A stretch of 64,000 nt of DNA from Meghimatium bilineatum (lineage: Eukaryota; Mollusca; Gastropoda; Stylommatophora; Philomycidae), in the NCBI GenBank assembly GCA_034231615.1, contig CM067315.1, positions 10,749,915 through 10,813,914 of the forward strand, read 5' to 3'. The notes under the pieces are model-generated. The model did not search any database. It saw nothing but the letters and a program-made list of their open reading frames with translations, and had not been told where the DNA came from. The position numbers and the translations under genes were made by a program. Shown here piece after piece: positions 12,051 through 23,339 of this stretch; the first letter of the stretch is position 1, and each line of letters starts with the position of its first letter.

Positions 12051-12218
12051 GTATCCTCAGTAACACAAATATATAACATCCGTATTCATACTGCAAGGGC
12101 CAATATGTCTTCTTGTAAAGATAAATAACATAGAGATACTTCAATACTGCATCAATTAATTGCGTATACAAGTACATTCAAGTAGGAAACAAGATGATAC
12201 ATTAAAAATTCTTAAAAC

Positions 12219-12427
12219 TAACGGGAATTGAACCAGTACGTTCTAACGAAATACGGGATGTTCGTTGTTGTAATAGTCCTTGATTCGATTGGTCCGTTCT
12301 CAGTGACTTGAGTACACAGTTGACAACATCTTGACAAAATCGCATCTTTTATTGCAGAAACCCGATAACTCGAGTTGCAAGGCGATTCGGAGCCGTTAGA
12401 ACGGACTGGTTCAATTCCTGTTTGTCC
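12219..12427 (+). mobile_element. tRNA-like repeat, right arm of an inverted pair
   Basis: About 180 bases are the reverse complement of 11848-12050, ending GACTGGTTCAATTCC (B-box-like). The first 28 bases (12219-12246) are instead a direct copy of the left arm's start, so the arm is preceded by a truncated third copy. The spacer 12051-12218 shows no other element. Confidence 0.6.
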
Positions 12428-12429
12428 GA

Positions 12430-13930
12430 ATTTTTAGTTTATTCTCTTGCTTACTACTTGAATTTGCCTATTGAAGGAGCCTTCTACTCAGAGGGGAGCT
12501 ACTCATATGTGACGAGACGAGCTGATAGTTTGCCTGGGTCACCCATTGCTTGTATTTCCTCCGACCAGGCGCGTCGCAGTCAGAGGGCTGTTCTTCGTGT
12601 AGGAAGACCATTCCAATATCACCCTTTGTGCTCCTAGGTCCCAGACCTAATTTCTTCCGTATGAGCCGTGTTGGGTAACGGCGACCTTCAAATTAGACTC
12701 AGGGTTGATCACCTTCCTAGACGAGGTGCTGCTTTTCCAAACACGTCGATGGTCTGAGATTTGACCTGTACATTTTTCACGCGCTCGTCTAGTCCGCTTG
12801 ATATGTCCAACTCCAGGCGCGGTCTGTTTTGACTCTTCGCCATTGCGTATGTTACCCAAAGACGTAGGTGGTTTGTTGGTTGCTGATCCAGCGGTCAATG
12901 GTCTAATTCCCTTTGACCCAATGCCATTAAATGACATTATATTGCTGGGAAGTAAAGACGCAAGTAAAATACAAATCTCGGACGAAGGGCTTCGTAGTGG
13001 GCCCTTTGGTATTGAACCCAATTCTCTTTGTATGAACCGTGTTGGGCAACGGCCGACAGTCGAGTGGAGCTATGTTTGCAGTGTCATTAGAGACTTGCAC
13101 CCCCCCCCTCTACGTTACCCGTAGTGCCCAAATTCCGAGTCTCAAAACTGTTTCGGTCAGACAATTGAACAAAGCGCTCCTCGACAGTTGTTTCATGCTT
13201 GTCCTATGTGCAATGGGGAGTTGCGTTCACAGCTGTTTTTCACACCCTGGAGTGCATGCTCAAGTTGGCGTATCCAATACTTGAGTCATGACTCCTACTT
13301 TGAATGGGGTCATTTGTGATGGGGCATGTGGGCTTCTTTGTGTACTAGAGCATGAACAGCAATTCCGCCAGTCGGTCTCGTGATGGACTATTGTGGCTTC
13401 GTTGCCTCTGAATTGATTCGCACACTCACAATACACTGCCCTCTAGCGCGTGTTACCTTTCCAAGATTCGGTGTGTACTCATAAAATCACCGTATGTTAG
13501 GGACACTGATATCGGTCGTCCCTGCATTGTTTCTGCCGAGGCGGAAAGCATAGATACCTTGCATCACTAGTGCTGACTGATGTTGGACGTAATGGCGTAG
13601 AGGTTTCAGAGATATTTCCTGTCTCTCTGCAGGTAATTCTCATTCCATCTACATCATCCACATCCGCGGACATGAGCCTAAAAGTGTTATCCAGTAACAC
13701 ACCCAGAGCAAATGCTTGTTATCTTAGGGTCTATGTTACCTCTAATATTTTATGCTAGAACGTCCTGATATAACCTAATTGAACGTTGTTGTCCGCTGGT
13801 TGAAAGAGTCGCGTCTCTCCAAAAGAGAGGCAAACTAGTTAACTACCAACCTACAGCAAGAGCAGCTGTCTGTTTCCAGGGTGCACCACGAAGAGGTACT
13901 TTTAGGATCTTAGTTATCTGCTAACGCTGG
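12430..13930. other. Repeat-derived region, no intact gene
   Basis: GC content is higher than the surroundings. 12880-12965 belongs to the dispersed family of 44-112 and 61975-62075, and 13560-13720 resembles the family at 28395-28710. Open frames on both strands have no recognisable domains and are interrupted. Confidence 0.45.
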
Positions 13931-14234
13931 GTTTGCACGAGAGAAATGCGAGGACCTTTGCACACAAGACCCAGCTTAGGAGAACCGTAGATATGAGGTA
14001 TGAGGGTGGAGGGGCGCGTTTAACTAAAAATGTTTATAACAAATGTCATTCGTCCGTTTTCGTGTGTAAATTTCACTGTTTGGCGGAAAATTCGAAGATC
14101 TATTTGCGAAAAATCGCTAGATTAGAGGTTTTTATTAGCTAGACACTTCAACCCCCCCCCCCACGTTTCCCTTCTTCCTTTACATACGGGCCTGCAGCTT
14201 AGCCAGCGCGAGCTATCTGTTTTACGCTGAATTT

Positions 14235-14412
14235 TGTTTCGAATCTTCTTGGTCATGAGAAAACCAGAGATACAAGTGGGAGAAAAACATCACAAGATGG
14301 ATAGGTTGCGTTCTAGCAAAAGGCACCACCAAGGAAAAAGAGAAAGGATGTTGTAGGTCCGTTACAGAAAACCTTCGTTGCAGACATGACACTTGATTAT
14401 AGTGATGATGTT
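14235..14412 (+). pseudogene. LINE 3'-end fragment (family of 30395-31310)
   Basis: AGATACAAGTGGGAGAAAAAC followed by about 130 bases matches the ends at 31160-31310 and 52085-52232: a short C-terminal coding part, then CTTCGTTG, CACTTGAT and a TGATGATG tail. Only the 3' end is present. Confidence 0.7.
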
Positions 14413-14429
14413 TGTGATACAAATGATGA

Positions 14430-14812
14430 ATCTGGTATCACATGGTTGTAGGACATGTTTTTGTGAGGGTCAATGTGATATCACATAGTTGTAGGACATG
14501 TTTTTGTCAGGGTCAATATGATATCACGAGATTGCTAGGACGTAATTGAAGCGGTCAATATAATATGGTTAGAATATTGGATGTGATTGTAGGACATGAT
14601 TGCTACGATAAATATAATATGGCTTGACTATTGGATGTGATTGTAGGACATGATTGCTACGATAAATATAATATGGCTTGACTATTGGATGTGATTGTAG
14701 GACATGATTGCTACGATAAATATAATATGGCTTGAATATTGGATGTTATTGTAGGACATGATTGCTACGATAAATATAATATGGCTTGAATATTGGATGT
14801 TATTGTTGATCA
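14430..14812. repeat. Two adjoining tandem repeats, ~46-bp (2 copies) and 54-bp (4-5 copies)
   Basis: The second array has core GATTGTAGGACATGATTGC and TAAATATAATATGGCTTGA. The first shares TTGTAGGACATG with it, so both may derive from one ancestor. Confidence 0.88.
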
Positions 14813-15057
14813 TAACGAGAAAATATAACAGCTATCATGTTAATTTTTTTTTAAAATGACATCAACACAGTCACAAAAACCAACACAGATGTACGATTCA
14901 TTTATGTATTAATTTTAATTTGATGACACATTATTACAAAGTTCGATGAAGTAAAGGCATATGAAATATTCACAATTAAAACTAGATTTTAGAAAAGCCA
15001 GATGTATATAATTTTAAAAGTAAAGACTACAGCATAAGAATCTAATATTTTATAGTG

Positions 15058-15879
15058 TTATTTACAGTAGCAATACTGTCTTATTTGTTTATTTTTATCA
15101 AGAATACAAGCGGGATCATTGCCATATTTATTGATCCTGCTAATTTCTTTATCACTGACTAAAAATAGATTTCGTACCAAGTCGTGCGTGACGGTCACTT
15201 CAAAAAGACCTCCTCCTGGAGTTGTCTGAAACGTTAGCTGGTATAACACCATTTCATTTGCATATTTACCTGTTAAATCTATTTTATAAATTCCACCATC
15301 TGGATCAACTCGTTTAAATTTGAGAACCTCTGTTCGTGGTTCTAGCTTCATTGCCATGGTAACATTGGAAATTACTAGAGCAGCACACTGGTCTCTGTAC
15401 TTGGCAGTATAATTGTTAATAGTGTCTTGTGAGACTTTTAGCGCCCCCTTTACGTATTTGTCACTGAAAGATACGTTTGTCCAGGCTAGACAAGCACACC
15501 AATGGGGGGCGATGTCTGCATGCTTACAGGACCGTTCTAAAGGAATATTTTTAAATAAACTAATCCCTCTGTCTGATACGTTGCCTTCACCAACTCCATC
15601 ATACTGCAGAATATCCAAGAACGTTTCATAAAGATCAAACGGGGTTGTCAGACGTTTGGCGTTGTTTCGGAAATTATTCATAGCTGCTGAATATTTGTTC
15701 TCAAACCACTTTGGAAAAAGGAAACTGACGTAAGGTAAACGTTCCTCCAGTTTGCCAGAGTACGTAGAACGCACGTAGCTGTATCTGGCGCCGTGGTCTC
15801 CCATCAGGATAAGGAGAGTGTTGTTGAGATAGTTACCTTCGTAGAGATACTGGACAAGTTCTTGTATATCGTCATCCAT
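15058..15879 (-). CDS. DUF229-family membrane protein, exon 3 (C-terminal half, stop)
   Basis: Last coding exon, 273 codons plus TAA at 15060-15058. The acceptor CTCTCCATCAG|ATG is at 15880, phase 0. LILMGDHGARYS places the metal-binding Asp-His pair at about residues 436-439. LEERLPYVSFLFPKWF at 453-468 and the TTPFDLYETFLDIL helix are hallmarks of the family, followed by RGISLF, a Cys-rich HWCACLAW segment and an immunoglobulin-like C-terminal part ending CYCK. All three exons carry intact frames without stops, and their fused length is normal for the family, so the gene looks functional. Its substrate cannot be told from sequence. The locus spans 19.8 kb; an upstream untranslated exon may exist beyond 34844 but was not identified. 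Confidence 0.93.
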   Translation of the reverse strand: MDDDIQELVQYLYEGNYLNNTLLILMGDHGARYSYVRSTYSGKLEERLPYVSFLFPKWFENKYSAAMNNFRNNAKRLTTPFDLYETFLDILQYDGVGEGNVSDRGISLFKNIPLERSCKHADIAPHWCACLAWTNVSFSDKYVKGALKVSQDTINNYTAKYRDQCAALVISNVTMAMKLEPRTEVLKFKRVDPDGGIYKIDLTGKYANEMVLYQLTFQTTPGGGLFEVTVTHDLVRNLFLVSDKEISRINKYGNDPACILDKNKQIRQYCYCK

Positions 15880-15957
15880 CTGATGGAGAGATTAGAGTTT
15901 ATGTTAAGTTTCGTGACTAAGGAACAAATACGAAATAATTATCAATAGCATTATTAC

Positions 15958-16230
15958 ATTCATCATCAACATCTTTGTTACCTCCACTGTTAACAAAATA
16001 ATTTTTAACATCATCGTTACCTTCACTGTTAACAAAATAATTTTTAACATCATCGTTACCTTCACTGTTAACAAAATAATTTTAACATCATCGTTACCTT
16101 CACTGTTAACAAAATAATTTTAACATCATCGTTACCTTCACTGTTAACAAAATAATTTTAACATCATCGTTACCTTCACTGTTAACACAATAATTTTAAC
16201 ATCATCGCTACCTTCGCTGTTAAGAACCAT
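15958..16230. repeat. Minisatellite, 38-39-bp unit, about 7 copies, next to the exon 3 acceptor
   Basis: Core ATCATCGTTACCTTCACTG and AACAAAATAATTTT. It begins about 80 bases upstream (minus sense) of the exon 3 splice acceptor. Degenerate units continue to about 16370. Confidence 0.92.
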
Positions 16231-16301
16231 CATCATTACGTTTATTATTAACAGCATAATTATCAATATAATCTCAACCTTCATTGTTAACGATACAATT
16301 A

Positions 16302-17222
16302 TCAAAAAACACACTTATCTTCATTGTTAACGATACAATTATCAACATAATCGCAACCTACACTGTGAACAACAGAATTATTAACAATATGTACCATCAT
16401 GTGAAGTTCCTTGACATATCCGTCATCATCTAACCCTCCTGTCTTATCACATCGGTACACTTCAACCCTACTGACGGCCATATCTTTCTCCACTACATCT
16501 CTCATCTCTCTGCCATTCTCTGCCATTCTCTGCCATTCTCTCAACTTCTCCAAATGCGGAGTCTGTGTAGTGGGAAAGAAGACTTTCTCGACAAAGCCCA
16601 TGATATGATGGATATTTTCCGCTGTCGCCTATACCCTGACAGGGTCCACAGGTCTGCCCTGTTTCGAGTGTGCAACCTCTCCCGCCAGAACATCCTCAAT
16701 AACACTCAGAGGTCTTCCTCCTTGGAATGATCAAACTTATTTGTACCTTTTACCCCCATAACTGCTGTCCGTCCACCATGTTCCATTCCCACACCTTCCT
16801 CTTCTTCAATCGTATCCTAAGACACGTAATGTATTTTGCGACCTCACCCCTCACCCTTTTCTGGTTGCTTACAGACGTGACAACTAACAATAACCTCGGA
16901 TATATTGGTCCGTAACCATCTCAAGCTTTACCTTCCTAATCATTTTGGCACCATCAGTTGCAAAAGTAGTAAATGCTACACCTATGTCTATGTCACACAG
17001 ACCCATTCTGTCAGATTCCCCAAAAACCACGTTCCCGAATGAAGAGAGTTTCCCGAATGTGTGTGTCGTGACGTCATCTATGTCATCATCTGCAAGCATT
17101 GTACCATGACCTACGCAGGTGAGACTGGAAGGTGGCACACAGACTGATTCTGTGAATATCTGTACAACGTCACAAAACATACTGGTAATTCTGTTGTTCA
17201 CAACTTCAGTGGACTGTGCCAT
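16302..17222 (-). other. Unidentified coding-like region inside intron 2
   Basis: Two protein-like frames lie on the minus strand, 17222-16884 (112 codons, starting MAQSTEVVNNRITSM and containing FGNVVFGESDRMGLCDID) and 16601-16302 (99 codons, containing KLREWQRMAENGREMRD). Neither is repetitive and neither can be fitted into the host protein, which is contiguous without them. They could be remnants of a nested gene or of a mobile element. I do not recognise a domain; the plus strand of 16545-16900 reads as a retroelement, so part of this may be a shadow. Confidence 0.25.
16545..16900 (+). pseudogene. Possible retroelement remnant (reverse-transcriptase C-terminal region)
   Basis: A plus-strand frame reads DKAHDMMDIFRCRLYPDRV then NLSRQNILNN, and after a frameshift near 16728 another frame reads TFYPHNCC. 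This follows the order RxYP, SRxxxL and T(Y/F)HP seen downstream of the RT palm in Penelope-like and related elements. The match is by pattern memory only; stops and shifts show it is dead. Confidence 0.38.
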
Positions 17223-17379
17223 GTGGATATTAATTTGACTGCCATTAAACCGTGCTTCTTAGATATCCCGTTGTTCCGTCATTTTTCTATTTGTTTTATT
17301 TTATTTATCAATAATTTGGGTGTGGTTTGTCTATTTTCCGTTCGTGTTGTTTCATCTCAGATCTTCTAGTGTTTACTCT

Positions 17380-20300
17380 GCCACTTACTCTCAACAACAT
17401 CAATGTTCCACTTACTCTCAACAACATCAATGTTCCACTGACTGTCAGTAGCATCAATGTTCCACTTACTGACAGTAACATCAATGTTCCACTTACTCTC
17501 AACATCATCAATGTTCCACTGACTGTCAGTAGCATCAATGTTCCACTGACTGTCAGTAGCATCAATGTTCCACTTACTGACAGTAACATCAATGTTCCAC
17601 TTACTGACAGTAACATCAATGTTCCACTTACTGACAGTAACATCAATGTTCCACTTACTGACAGTAACATCAATGTTCCACTTACTGACAGTAACATCAA
17701 TGTTCCACTTACTGACAGTAACATCAATGTTCCACTTACTGACAGTAACATCAATGTTCCACTTACTGACAGTAACATCAATGTTCCACTTACTGACAGT
17801 AACATCAATGTTCCACTGACTGTCAGTAGCATCAATGTTCCACTTACTGACAGTAACATCAATGTTCCACTTACTGACAGTAACATCAATGTTCCACTTA
17901 CTGACAGTAACATCAATGTTCCACTTACTGACAGTAACATCAATGTTCCACTTACTGACAGTAACATCAATGTTCCACTTACTGACAGTAACATCAATGT
18001 TCCACTTACTCTCAACAACATCAATGTTCCACTGACTGTCAGTAGCATCAATGTTCCACTTACTGACAGTAACATCAATGTTCCACTTACTGTCAGTAAC
18101 ATCAATGTTCCACTGTCAGTAACATCAATGTTCCACTGTCAGTAACATCACTGTTCCACTGTCAGTAACATCAATGTTCCACTGTCAGTAACAACACTGT
18201 TCCACTTACTGTCAGTAACATCACTGTTCCACTTACTGTCAGTAACATCACTGTTCCACTGTCAGTAACATCAATGTTCCACTGTCAGTAACATCAATGT
18301 TCCACTGTCAGTAACATCACCGTTCCACTTACTGTCAGTAACATCACTGTTCCACTTACTGTCAGTAACATCACTGTTCCACTTACTGTCAGTAACATCA
18401 CTGTTCCACTGTCAGTAACATCACTGTTCCACTTACTGTCAGTAACATCACTGTTCCACTTACTGTCAGTAACATCACTGTTCCACTTACTGTCAGTAAC
18501 ATCACTGTTCCACTTACTGTCAGTAACATCACTGTTCCACTTACTGTCAGTAACATCACTGTTCCACTTACTGTCAGTAACATCACTGTTCCACTTACTG
18601 TCAGTAGCATCAATGTTCCACTTACTGTCAGTAACATCACTGTTCCACTTACTGTCAGTAACATCACTGTTCCACTGTCAGTAACATCAATGTTCCACTG
18701 TCAGTAACATCAATGTTCCACTGTCAGTAACATCAATGTTCCACTGTCAGTAACATCACCGTTCCACTTACTGTCAGTAACATCACTGTTCCACTTACTG
18801 TCAGTAACATCACTGTTCCACTGTCAGTAACATCAATGTTCCACTGTCAGTAACATCACTGTTCCACTTACTGTCAGTAACATCACTGTTCCACTGTCAG
18901 TAACATCACTGTTCCACTGTCAGTAACATCAATGTTCCACAGTCAGTAACATCACTGTTCCACTGTCAGTAACATCACTGTTCCACTTACTGTCAGTAAC
19001 ATCACTGTTCCACTTACTGTCAGTAACATCACTGTTCCACTTACTGTCAGTAACATCACTGTTCCACTTACTGTCAGTAACATCACTGTTCCACTTACTG
19101 TCAGTAACATCAATGTTCCACTTACTGTCAGTAACATCACTGTTCCACTTACTGTCAGTAACATCACTGTTCCACTTACTGTCAGTAACATCACTGTTCC
19201 ACTTACTGTCAGTAACATCAATGTTCCACTTACTGTCAGTAGCATCAATGTTCCACTTACTGTCAGTAGCATCAATGTTCCACTTACTGTCAGTAGCATC
19301 ACTGTTCCACTTACTGTCAGTAACATCACTGTTCCACTTACTGTCAGTAACATCACTGCTCCACTTACTGTCAGTAACATCACTGTTCCACTTACTGTCA
19401 GTAACATCAATGTTCCACTTACTGTCAGTAGCATCAATGTTCCACTTACTGTCAGTAACATCACTGTTCCACTTACTGTCAGTAACATCACTGTTCCACT
19501 TACTGTCAGTAACATCAATGTTCTACTGTCAGTAACATCACTGTTCCACTGTCAGTAACATCAATGTTCCACTGTCAGTAACATCAATGTTCCACTGTCA
19601 GTAACATCACTGTTCCACTTACTGTCAGTAACATCAATGTTCTAATGTCAGTAACATCACTGTTCCACTGTCAGTAACATCAATGTTCCACTGTCAGTAA
19701 CATCAATGTTCCACTGTCAGTAACATCACTGTTCCACTTACTGTCAGTAATATTAATGTTCCAATTACTGTCAGTAATATTAATGTTCCACTTACTGTCA
19801 GTAATATTAATGTTCCACTGACTTTCAGTAGCATCACTGTTCCACTTACTGTCAGTAACATCAATGTTCTACTGTCAGTAACATCACTGTTCCACTGTCA
19901 GTAACATCAATGTTCCACTGTCAGTAACATCAATGTTCCACTGTCAGTAACATCACTGTTCCACTTACTGTCAGTAATATTAATGTTCCAATTACTGTCA
20001 GTAATATTAATGTTCCACTTACTGTCAGTAATATTAATGTTCCACTGACTTTCAGTAGCATCACTGTTCCACTTACTGTCAGTAACATCAGTGTTCCACT
20101 GTCAGTAACATCAATGTTCCACTGTCAGTAACATCACTGTTCCACTTACTGTCAGTAATATTAATGTTCCAATTACTGTCAGTAATATTAATGTTCCACT
20201 TACTGTCAGTAATATTAATGTTCCACTGACTGTCAGTAGCATTACTGTCAGTAACATCAATGTTCCACTGTCAGTAACATCAATGTTCCACTGTCAGTAA

Positions 20301-21772
20301 TATTAATGTTCCACTTACTGTCAGTAATATTAATGTTCCACTTACCGTCAGTAATATTAATGTTCCACTTACTGTCAGTAATATTAATGTTCCACTTACC
20401 GTCAGTAATATTAATGTTCCACTTACTGTCAGTAATATTAATGTTCCACTGACTGTCAGTAATATTAATGTTCCACTGACTGTCAGTAACATCACTGTTC
20501 CACTTACTGTCAGTAATATTAATGTTCCACTTACCGTCAGTAATATTAATGTTCCACTTACTGTCAGTAATGTTAATGTTCCACTGACTGTCAGTAACAT
20601 CACTGTTCCACTGTCAGTAACATCACTGTTCCACTGTCAGTAACATCACTGTTCCACTGTCAGTAACATCACTGTTCCACTGTCAGTAACATCACTGTTC
20701 CACTGTCAGTAACATCACTGTTCCACTGTCAGTAACATCACTGTTCCACTTACTGTCAGTAATATTAATGTTCCAATTACTGTCAGTAATATTAATGTTC
20801 CACTTACTGTCAGTAATATTAATGTTCCACTGACTTTCAGTAGCATCACTGTTCCACTTACTGTCAGTAACATCAATGTTCCACTGTCAGTAACATCAAT
20901 GTTCCACTGTCAGTAACATCACTGTTCCACTTACTGTCAGTAATATTAATGTTCCAATTACTGTCAGTAATATTAATGTTCCACTTACTGTCAGTAATAT
21001 TAATGTTCCACTGACTGTCAGTAGCATTACTGTCAGTAACATCAATGTTCCACTGTCAGTAACATCAATGTTCCACTGTCAGTAATATTAATGTTCCACT
21101 TACTGTCAGTAATATTAATGTTCCACTTACCGTCAGTAATATTAATGTTCCACTTACTGTCAGTAATATTAATGTTCCACTTACCGTCAGTAATATTAAT
21201 GTTCCACTTACTGTCAGTAATGTTAATGTTCCACTGACTGTCAGTAACATCACTGTTCCACTTACTGTCAGTAATATTAATGTTCCACTTACCGTCAGTA
21301 ATATTAATGTTCCACTTACTGTCAGTAATATTAATGTTCCACTTACCGTCAGTAATATTAATGTTCCACTTACTGTCAGTAATATTAATGTTCCACTTAC
21401 CGTCAGTAATATTAATGTTCCACTTACTGTCAGTAATATTAATGTTCCACTGACTGTCAGTAACATCACTGTTCCACTTACTGTCAGTAATATTAATGTT
21501 CCACTTACCGCCAGTAATATTAATGTTCCACTTACTGTCAGTAATGTTAATGTTCCACTGACTGTCAGTAACATCACTGTTCCACTGTCAGTAACATCAC
21601 TGTTCCACTGTCAGTAACATCACTGTTCCACTTACTGTCAGTAATATTAATGTTCCACTTACCGCCAGTAATATTAATGTTCCACTTACTGTCAGTAATG
21701 TTAATGTTCCACTGACTGTCAGTAACATCACTGTTCCACTGTCAGTAACATCACTGTTCCACTTACTGTCAA
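17380..21772. repeat. 4.4-kb megasatellite, 27-bp and 23-bp units, in intron 2
   Basis: About 170 units of the type TTCCACTTACTGTCAGTAAC followed by ATCAATG. A 23-bp form lacks TTAC. From 19740 on, units with TAATATTAATG appear and a larger block repeats: 20280 onward recurs about 785 bases later at 21065 onward. Most units contain TTACTG(A/T)CAGTAA, a perfect 13-bp inverted repeat. Long frames on both strands are period artefacts (27 = 9 codons). Confidence 0.97.
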
Positions 21773-21823
21773 CAATTTAAAATAACATTCTAACTATAAC
21801 AACGCATGCTCAAACAAAACAAA

Positions 21824-21912
21824 CGCACATACTGACCGCACATACTGACCGCACATACTGACCGCACATACTGACCGCACATACTGACCGCACATACTGA
21901 CCGCACATACTG
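21824..21912. repeat. 13-bp minisatellite made of the exon 2 splice donor
   Basis: Seven units of CACATACTGACCG. On the gene's strand each reads CGGTCAGTATGTG and so contains the donor hexamer GTCAGT. The functional donor at 21914 is the first member of the array. Confidence 0.9.
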
Positions 21913-21914
21913 AC

Positions 21915-22269
21915 CATTGTTATTAGATTATTATCATCGTGGCTGAAATCTGTGAGAAAATGGAACATGAACTTCCTCTTCTCCTTATACGTGGTGAATA
22001 TTTCCCGGAAATAATTGAGCCAAACACGGCTCAAAGTACGAGAACCTATGCAATATCTGGAGTATTTCTTTTTCATTGAATGAAGTGTAGCTAGATAAAA
22101 TGGCCGTGAATAAAAATGTGTTGGTTGCTCAGAAAAGCCTAGCATTCTGTAGTTAAAAGGCGCTGCGCCTGGGTTACCATTGCACCAGGAGGTTAGGTAT
22201 CCTAAATTCTTCAGCTTGTTCCAGAGAAATGGGAATTTATCCATCGTTGTTGCTCCTTTGAAGTTGCGT
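21915..22269 (-). CDS. DUF229-family membrane protein, exon 2 (core domain)
   Basis: Second coding exon, 355 bases. The acceptor (minus strand TATTTCAG|ACGC) gives one base that completes Arg with exon 1, reading ECRRNFKGATTMDKFPFLW across the junction. GATT followed by an FP-x-LW segment, then a YRMLGF and RPFYL stretch, is the conserved middle of the family. FSHDDNN at about residues 399-405 supplies conserved His/Asp residues of the phosphatase-like site. The frame runs on past the exon into an intronic 13-bp repeat, so the open frame down to 21810 overstates the coding end. The best donor is ATG|GTCAGT at 21915/21914, in phase 0, which joins to the MDDD of exon 3 exactly as expected for the family. 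Confidence 0.92.
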
Positions 22270-22334
22270 CTGAAATATCCAAAAAATAGTGTAAGACATT
22301 TATGTGTGGTTTATACGGAGATGAATAATTCAGT

Positions 22335-23022
22335 TATACACCGCTGTCACTGTTGACCATATCTCACTTCCTGTCACTGTCTCACTGTTGACCATATCTC
22401 ACTTCCTGTCACTGTCTCACTGTTGACCATATCTCACTTCCTGTCACTGTCTCACTGTTGACCATATCTCACTTCCTGTCACTGTCTCACTGTTGACCAT
22501 ATCTCACTTCCTGTCACTGTCTCACTGTTGACCATATCTCACTTACTGTCAAGTTCACTGCTAACATATCTCACTTACTTTCAAGTTCACTGCTAACATA
22601 TCTCACTGTCAAGTTCACTGCTAACATATCTCACTTACTGTCAAGTTCACTGCTAACATATCTCACTTACTGTCAAGTTCACTGCTAACATATCTCACTT
22701 ACTGTCAAGTTCACTGCTAACATATCTCACTTACTGTCAAGTTCACTGCTAACATATCTCACTTACTGTCAAGTTCACTGCTAACATATCTCACTTACTG
22801 TCACGTTCACTGCTAACATATCTCACTTACTGTCAAGTTCACTGCTAACATATCTCACTTACTGTCAAGTTCACTGCTAACATATCTCACTTACTGTCAA
22901 GTTCACTGCTAACATATCTCACTTACTGTCAAGTTCACTGCTAACATATCTCACTTACTGTCAAGTTCACTGCTAACATATCTCACTGTCTCACTGTTGA
23001 CCATATCTCACTTATTGTCAAT
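22335..23022. repeat. Two fused minisatellites, 35-bp (6 copies) and 32-bp (14 copies)
   Basis: 35-bp core TTGACCATATCTCACTTCC; 32-bp core CTGCTAACATATCTCACTTA. They share CATATCTCACTT with each other and with the 27-bp array at 28040-28375. The array begins about 65 bases upstream of the exon 2 acceptor (minus sense). Confidence 0.94.
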
Positions 23023-23036
23023 GTGTAACAGGGGAA

Positions 23037-23335
23037 CTTCTTCTTCTGCGTTCATTCTCAAACTCCTGCAGATTAGCAGGATGTAGTTCGGAGAAAGGAA
23101 TGCGGTGTGTCATGGTTTACACCATTGCTGCGATATCTGCACCTTTCAGCCTGACACATTCGACTTCAGCATTGCTTTGGGTCACTATCCCTATATGGGA
23201 TGGGACAGCCAACTCCATCCCATAACCTCCTTAGTCGCCTTTTACGACATGCATGAAAGGCAAATAGTGTTGCTATTCTTTGCTCCCCTTTCAGGCACCG
23301 GCAACACACACGGGGGTGGCAGGGGAACAAAATAA
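23037..23335 (-). mobile_element. SINE-like (GAA-tail family), near full-length copy
   Basis: Read on the minus strand it runs from a GGGGAGCAAAG-type head through CTCCTGCAGGAG-like sequence to an AACGCAGAAGAAGAAG tail. The closest full copies are 41245-41530 (-) and 30117-30392 (+). No complete pol III promoter was recognised, so SINE is an inference from the fixed 3' end with a simple-repeat tail and from variable 5' truncation. Confidence 0.65.
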
Positions 23336-23339
23336 AGTA

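Larger units (their letters stand above)
15880..21914 (-). other. Intron 2 of the DUF229 gene, 6.0 kb
   Basis: GT-AG bounded and phase 0. About 4.4 kb of it is one megasatellite (17380-21772). The remainder holds a 13-bp array at the donor, a 38-39-bp array near the acceptor and a region of 1.0 kb (16300-17225) with retroelement-like and unidentified coding-like sequence. Confidence 0.88.

Noticed and set aside
17308..18145. Paired 265-272-codon frames on both strands
   Set aside because: 27-bp megasatellite units inside an intron of the DUF229 gene.
21810..21914. C-terminal Cys/Val/Ser-rich extension of exon 2 reading through the 13-bp array
   Set aside because: The array lies after a good donor, and splicing there joins exon 3 in the family's expected frame.
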